Shown one piece after another: positions 14,856 to 17,794 of a DNA stretch of 17,794 nt (position 1 is the stretch's first letter; every line of letters starts with the position of its first letter). Under the pieces are notes generated by a model, which was given only the letters and a program-made list of their open reading frames with translations, was not told the DNA's origin and did not search any database. Source of the DNA: CAYRTD01 sp964595055 (lineage in GTDB: Bacteria; Bacteroidota; Bacteroidia; Bacteroidales; GCA-2748055); assembly GCA_964595055.1 (NCBI GenBank), contig CAZQOV010000060.1, positions 1-17,794 on the forward strand, written 5' to 3'. The position numbers were made by a program, and so were the translations under genes.

Positions 14856-16361
14856 TCAAGCTTTTATCTCCTCTTCCATCTGCATGATCTCAATTAAAGA
14901 AAAATCAACGTAAAAAATTGTTCCTTCTCCTTTCCTGGAGATGAATCCTGTTTCACCATCCAGAAATTTTGCCAGTCCTTTTGATATGGACAATCCCAGT
15001 CCTGTACCATATTTGTATTCTTCCTGATCCTTCTCGTACTTGGTAAAACGCTGGAAAATATAATCCTTTTGTGATTCCGGAATACCGGGTCCGGTATCTT
15101 TAACATAAATCCGTAATTTGTCATTAATGAAAGTGTAACCAAGGGTAACCTTCCCTTTAGAGGTGAATTTTAAGGCATTCGCCAGGTAATGATTTATGAT
15201 CTTCTCCAGTTTTTCTTGATCGGATTCAATAATTAATTCTTCTTTTCTTTCCAAATTCAGAAAGAAGGTGATATTGTTTTCGTGGAATAAGGGACTGTAA
15301 CTTTTATACAATTGATGCAGGAAGGCATTCAATTCAATTTGAGCATAATAAAATTTTAATTGCTTAGACTCAATGAGTGAAATTTCAATAATGTTATTGA
15401 GAAAATTCATGAGATAATTTGCCCTCTCATGTATGATCTTCAGATATTTTATTCTTCTGTTCTTATCCACTTCTTCATTTAACAGGATTTCTGTAAATCC
15501 CAGTATTCCATTCATGGGTGTACGAATCTCATGAGACATATTGGCCAGAAAAGCTGTTTTGAGCTTATCCGATTCTTTAGCTTTATTCTTGGCTTCCTTC
15601 AGATCGGAAGTGCGCACCTTTAATTTTTTCTCCAGTTCCTGATTCATTCGTTGAACTTTCTTCTTTTCCTGATCCAGCTGTTTTTGAGCAAAGAATTGTT
15701 TTCTGAGATTCAATTCATTCAGATAACTGCCCACTATGCCCATGCAATTCGCAGAGAACAGAAAGAAAATAATGGAGGTTTTATGATTTGTTGGAATGTT
15801 AGGCAATTTGATTAAAAGGATGCTGATCATGCCAAAAAGTATCCACCCGGAAAGTGAAGCCCAGGTAAATTTAATTTTGAGGAAGATATATCCGAAGAAA
15901 AATACCAGTATTATCGCAAGAGAATATAATCGGGAAATCAAGGTATAGCTGGAATCTTCAGCAATGTAAACCATCAGGGTCATGCCTGCCCCTGCAGACA
16001 GGAATATCAGATTCATCAGAAACTGATAATACTTGCCGAATTTTGGATTGAAAGAGAAAAAATAGACAAAAAGCATCAGGGGAATAACAATCGAAAACCG
16101 GATTAAAAAAAAGTCGCAGAATAAATCCGGAGCGAGATTGTAATCCAAAATAGAAAATATTCCGTACAACAAGATCGCCAGAATCAGGGAAACACGGATA
16201 TAGGCAACAGAATCATGAAAGGATTTCTCCGTAAACTCTTTTTCTGTTTTTTCATCGAATCGTAAACTAATTAAATCACAAGAAAACCCAGCAGGCAGGG
16301 CCAGTATTTTAGGTAAAAATGGATGTACTTTTTTTGTATTTGTATCAGGCGTCTTTTCCAC
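14856..16361 (-). CDS. Membrane sensor histidine kinase (orphan)
   Basis: 501-residue inner-membrane kinase. About 50 cytosolic residues precede six predicted TM helices (about 54-72, 86-103, 112-133, 141-161, 168-187, 195-213), with very short loops, so the sensor is the membrane block itself and not a periplasmic domain. A coiled coil (about 217-265) leads to the HisKA dimerisation helix with phospho-acceptor His277 (MSHEIRTPMNGILGF). The ATPase domain carries N395 (HYLANALKFT), the G1 box DTGPGIP (422-428), an F box (IFQRF) and the G2 box GTGLGLSIS (452-460). All kinase motifs are intact. There is no receiver domain and no response-regulator gene in the window. The start is GTG at 16361: an in-frame TAG lies 21 bases upstream and the next in-frame ATG is far downstream. 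Signal and partner are unknown. Confidence 0.88.
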   Translation of the reverse strand: MEKTPDTNTKKVHPFLPKILALPAGFSCDLISLRFDEKTEKEFTEKSFHDSVAYIRVSLILAILLYGIFSILDYNLAPDLFCDFFLIRFSIVIPLMLFVYFFSFNPKFGKYYQFLMNLIFLSAGAGMTLMVYIAEDSSYTLISRLYSLAIILVFFFGYIFLKIKFTWASLSGWILFGMISILLIKLPNIPTNHKTSIIFFLFSANCMGIVGSYLNELNLRKQFFAQKQLDQEKKKVQRMNQELEKKLKVRTSDLKEAKNKAKESDKLKTAFLANMSHEIRTPMNGILGFTEILLNEEVDKNRRIKYLKIIHERANYLMNFLNNIIEISLIESKQLKFYYAQIELNAFLHQLYKSYSPLFHENNITFFLNLERKEELIIESDQEKLEKIINHYLANALKFTSKGKVTLGYTFINDKLRIYVKDTGPGIPESQKDYIFQRFTKYEKDQEEYKYGTGLGLSISKGLAKFLDGETGFISRKGEGTIFYVDFSLIEIMQMEEEIKA

Positions 16362-16430
16362 ACAATCAGAGATTTTAATCTATATACGTTAACCTTAATT
16401 TTAGGTTTAGTTAATAATCAGGTAATTTTT

Positions 16431-16462
16431 CAAACATAATAATAACTGATTGTGAAGCACAA
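16431..16462 (-). promoter_or_regulatory. Promoter of the histidine kinase gene
   Basis: Minus-strand TTG (16462-16460) and TATGTTTG (16438-16431), 21 bp apart, fit the Bacteroidota consensus. Transcription near 16425 would give a leader of about 63 bases before the GTG start. Confidence 0.5.
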
Positions 16463-16617
16463 TATTATTATAATCAGGAAAAGATTTTACCATTGGGAAG
16501 TGATAGCAAATAAATGGGTATATTCTGGAATCGTTCTTAGCCTTTTCCCACCTGATGCCATATATTGATTACAGAGGTTAAGACAGGGGTATTAATAATA
16601 AATTATATAAATTATTA

Positions 16618-16646
16618 TTGGTTTTTGGGGCTTTTTTGTATTTTTA
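16618..16646 (+). promoter_or_regulatory. Possible promoter of tRNA-Pro
   Basis: TTG (16618-16620) and TATTTTTA (16639-16646), 18 bp apart. The -7 element differs from TAnnTTTG only in its last base. It is placed 16 bp before the tRNA gene, a suitable distance. Confidence 0.4.
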
Positions 16647-16662
16647 CATCCGCATTACAAAT

Positions 16663-16736
16663 CGGGGTGTGGCGCAGTTGGCTAGCGTACATGCATGGGG
16701 TGCATGTGGTCGCCCGTTCGAGTCGGGCCACCCCGA
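16663..16736 (+). tRNA. tRNA-Pro (anticodon GGG)
   Basis: A 74-base cloverleaf folds completely. The acceptor CGGGGTG pairs with CACCCCG, D stem GCGC with GCGT, anticodon stem CATGC with GCATG, and T stem GCCCG with CGGGC around TTCGAGT. The anticodon loop ATGGGGT (16695-16701) places GGG at 16697-16699, followed by G37 as is usual in proline tRNAs. It reads CCC and CCU. The discriminator base is A (16736) and the 3' CCA is not encoded, so it must be added after transcription. It stands alone. Confidence 0.95.
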
Positions 16737-16824
16737 CAAAAGCAATGTGAGAGTGAGGGTGAGAATGATTTAGGGGAAATTTACCCTGCCGGGTATTGCT
16801 TTCTCTCACTTAACAGAATTGAAG

Positions 16825-16855
16825 CTCCTTCCTGTTTTTCCGGGGAGGAGTTTTT
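16825..16855 (+). terminator. Probable intrinsic terminator downstream of tRNA-Pro
   Basis: CTCCTTCC (16825-16832) pairs with GGGAGGAG (16843-16850), an 8-bp stem with one G-U pair, followed by TTTTT and further pyrimidines. It ends the rightward transcript about 90 bases after the tRNA. Confidence 0.65.
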
Positions 16856-16887
16856 CTTTCTCCAAAATCAGCGCACCTGGCTGGCGT

Positions 16888-16913
16888 ATCCCGATATGGA
16901 TATGGATCGGGAT
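16888..16913. repeat. Inverted repeat ATCCCGAT / ATCGGGAT
   Basis: Perfect 8-bp arms around a 10-base spacer (ATGGATATGG) in the non-coding stretch after tRNA-Pro. CGATCGGGATAAG near 11898-11910 contains the same ATCGGGAT core, so this may be one copy of a dispersed palindromic element; two sites are too few to prove it. Confidence 0.4.
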
Positions 16914-16933
16914 GGTCGCCTAGCTCGTAAACC

Positions 16934-16955
16934 AAAAAAGACTCCTTTCGGAGCC
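16934..16955 (-). terminator. Intrinsic terminator of the Trp-Met repeat gene
   Basis: On the minus strand GGCTCC-GAAA-GGAGTC (16955-16940) forms a 6-bp stem (one G-U pair) capped by a GNRA tetraloop, followed by six T (16939-16934). It lies 66 bases past the stop of the leftward gene at 17022. Confidence 0.8.
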
Positions 16956-17021
16956 CTTCTACTAATAACCATTAAATTAAAAAAATGTATTTAGCTGTCT
17001 ATGAAAAGATTGTAGTGTAAA

Positions 17022-17477
17022 TTAAAATTTCATCATCCATCCTTCAAGTGTCAGCTCTTCTTTCTGGAAATTATCTGTTGCATTATTAGCGGCGAAAGGT
17101 TTCATCATCCATTCTTCAAAGCTTAATTCCATTTCCAGTTCTTCGATTTCAAATGGTTCCATCATCCATTCTTTGAATTCCATCTTTTTGCCAATTGCCA
17201 TTTCAGCGTTAAAAGATTCGGTCTCAACCATCCAGGTTTCAAGCTTCAATTCTTCTTCATAAAACATTTCCTCAAATGAAAACTCATTTATGCTTACCAT
17301 CCAGGTTTCTAGCTCAAGATTTGTTTCTGTTGCGGAACTGAATCTTTCAGCAACTTTTTCAGTCCTTGCTTTGGCTGATTTTATTTTTTTTTCATTTTTC
17401 TTCCCATCTGCGTATGCATTTAGAGTTGAAACTATAATTGCCAGTGCTATTATGATATGTAAAATATTTCTTTTCAT
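17022..17477 (-). CDS. Small exported protein with five Trp-Met repeats, unknown function
   Basis: 151-residue protein that I cannot assign to a named family. A signal peptide (about 1-23, cleavage likely after AYA) indicates export. A Lys-rich segment (26-41) follows, then five imperfect repeats of pattern [LM]-x-[LF]-[EK]-x-W-M-[VM]-x(2-4)-F at residues 54-66, 77-89, 99-109, 118-128 and 142-151, with Trp at 59, 82, 104, 123 and 147. Spacing is 19-24 residues and linkers are Glu-rich, so the mature C-terminal part is strongly acidic; the last repeat ends the protein. The corresponding bases 17025-17318 show the repetition directly (recurrent CATCATCCATYCTT on the + strand), which points to duplication. 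No catalytic motif is seen. Short alternating-hydrophobic LxLE segments suggest beta strands or a binding surface. A clear terminator follows; no full promoter match is found upstream. Confidence 0.8.
   Translation of the reverse strand: MKRNILHIIIALAIIVSTLNAYADGKKNEKKIKSAKARTEKVAERFSSATETNLELETWMVSINEFSFEEMFYEEELKLETWMVETESFNAEMAIGKKMEFKEWMMEPFEIEELEMELSFEEWMMKPFAANNATDNFQKEELTLEGWMMKF
17025..17318 (-). repeat. Coding tandem repeat (five copies) in the Trp-Met protein gene
   Basis: Five copies encode the WM motif. The copies nearest the 3' end share ATGGATGATG-type sequence on the sense strand (around 17030-17040, 17102-17112 and 17160-17170), while the two 5' copies share CTGGATGGT (around 17228 and 17297). 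Two sub-types suggest at least two rounds of duplication. Confidence 0.7.
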
Positions 17478-17739
17478 GACTTTTTATTTTTTACCTGTTC
17501 AACGTTTCTGTTTAGTTAATGTCAATACGCGCGCCAAAATATGTAAAGATCATAAAAACAGATACATACAGAGGTTTTAGGCGATTAAATTTATGGTTAA
17601 AACTGAACGGTTTCGTGACAGAAGTGTACGGAAACGAACGAATAAAAGACAAAGATGTCTTAAAAATCATTAATATTGAGCAAATGTCTATTTTGCGTTC
17701 CCCCGCAAAAGAACAGGGCAGGCTTTGATCTCGAACATT
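17478..17739. other. Region without a convincing gene
   Basis: 262 bp upstream of the Trp-Met gene. A + strand frame of 69 codons (17519-17728) is open but matches nothing I know, lacks a ribosome site and has a basic, low-information product; it may be chance or a gene remnant. The leftward promoter of the Trp-Met gene must lie here, but only an imperfect -7 candidate is present near 17538-17545. Confidence 0.4.
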
Positions 17740-17794
17740 GAGGCTGTCTAAAAAGGTAAAATTTATTTATCTAATCTTTCAAATTGAAAGTAAT
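17740..17794 (+). mobile_element. Possible left end of an IS1182-like insertion sequence
   Basis: GAGGCTGTCTAAAAAGG at 17740 resembles the terminal inverted repeats of IS1182-family elements, which I recall as commonly beginning with a GG-CTGTCT-AAAAA core. The following AT-rich bases run off the window, so neither a transposase nor the partner repeat can be seen. This rests on recall of a short motif and is tentative. Confidence 0.3.

Larger units (their letters stand above)
16362..16662. other. Intergenic region between the histidine kinase and tRNA-Pro
   Basis: 301 bp, AT-rich, with no credible gene on either strand. It holds a leftward promoter for the kinase (16431-16462) and a weaker rightward promoter for the tRNA (16618-16646). 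Nothing else is recognised. Confidence 0.6.

Noticed and set aside
16695..16994. 99-codon frame starting inside tRNA-Pro
   Set aside because: It runs through the tRNA, a terminator and the inverted repeat; the product is low-complexity and unlike any protein I know.
17519..17728. 69-codon + strand frame near the right end
   Set aside because: No ribosome site, promoter or recognisable homology; kept only as a note in the intergenic entry.
1..17794. CRISPR array, phage genes, toxin-antitoxin pair, rRNA or defence cluster
   Set aside because: Looked for regular spaced repeats and characteristic small gene pairs on both strands; none is present.

Overview
The window is a stretch of ordinary-looking chromosome from a member of the Bacteroidota, probably an environmental or uncultured lineage. 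The evidence is consistent: AT-rich intergenic DNA, few Shine-Dalgarno sites, several promoter-like sites of the Bacteroidota type (TTG, 18-21 bp, TAnnTTTG), a short primary sigma factor without region 1.1, a tRNA gene without an encoded CCA, and a flavobacterium-like mevalonate kinase. No phage, CRISPR array or complete mobile element is visible. A possible insertion-sequence end lies at the extreme right edge.

Left part (1-5336): the end of a mevalonate-pathway operon (3' end of diphosphomevalonate decarboxylase, mevalonate kinase, then a MenA/UbiA-type prenyltransferase that could use the isoprenoids made). It converges on a leftward run: diaminopimelate epimerase (dapF), a secreted S9-type serine hydrolase and an atypical short-chain dehydrogenase whose Tyr/Lys catalytic pair is replaced by Ser/Arg.

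Centre (5337-13093): a periplasmic HtrA/DegP protease with a strong terminator; the primary sigma factor rpoD with a textbook promoter, ribosome site and terminator; a long-chain acyl-CoA synthetase with its own promoter just after that terminator; a five-copy 8-bp tandem repeat; then leftward uvrB and a secreted endonuclease/exonuclease/phosphatase-family protein.

Right part (13094-17794): the most interesting section. A soluble protein joins an N-terminal coiled coil, a class III nucleotide cyclase domain and a C-terminal HD domain carrying the signature of cyclic-nucleotide phosphodiesterases. It could therefore make and/or destroy a cyclic nucleotide, but the first metal-binding Asp of the cyclase is Tyr. 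It converges on an orphan six-TM sensor histidine kinase. Then come tRNA-Pro(GGG), two intrinsic terminators facing each other across a short hairpin, and a small exported protein built from five Trp-Met repeats that I cannot assign to a known family. The last 55 bases resemble the end of an IS1182-like insertion sequence.
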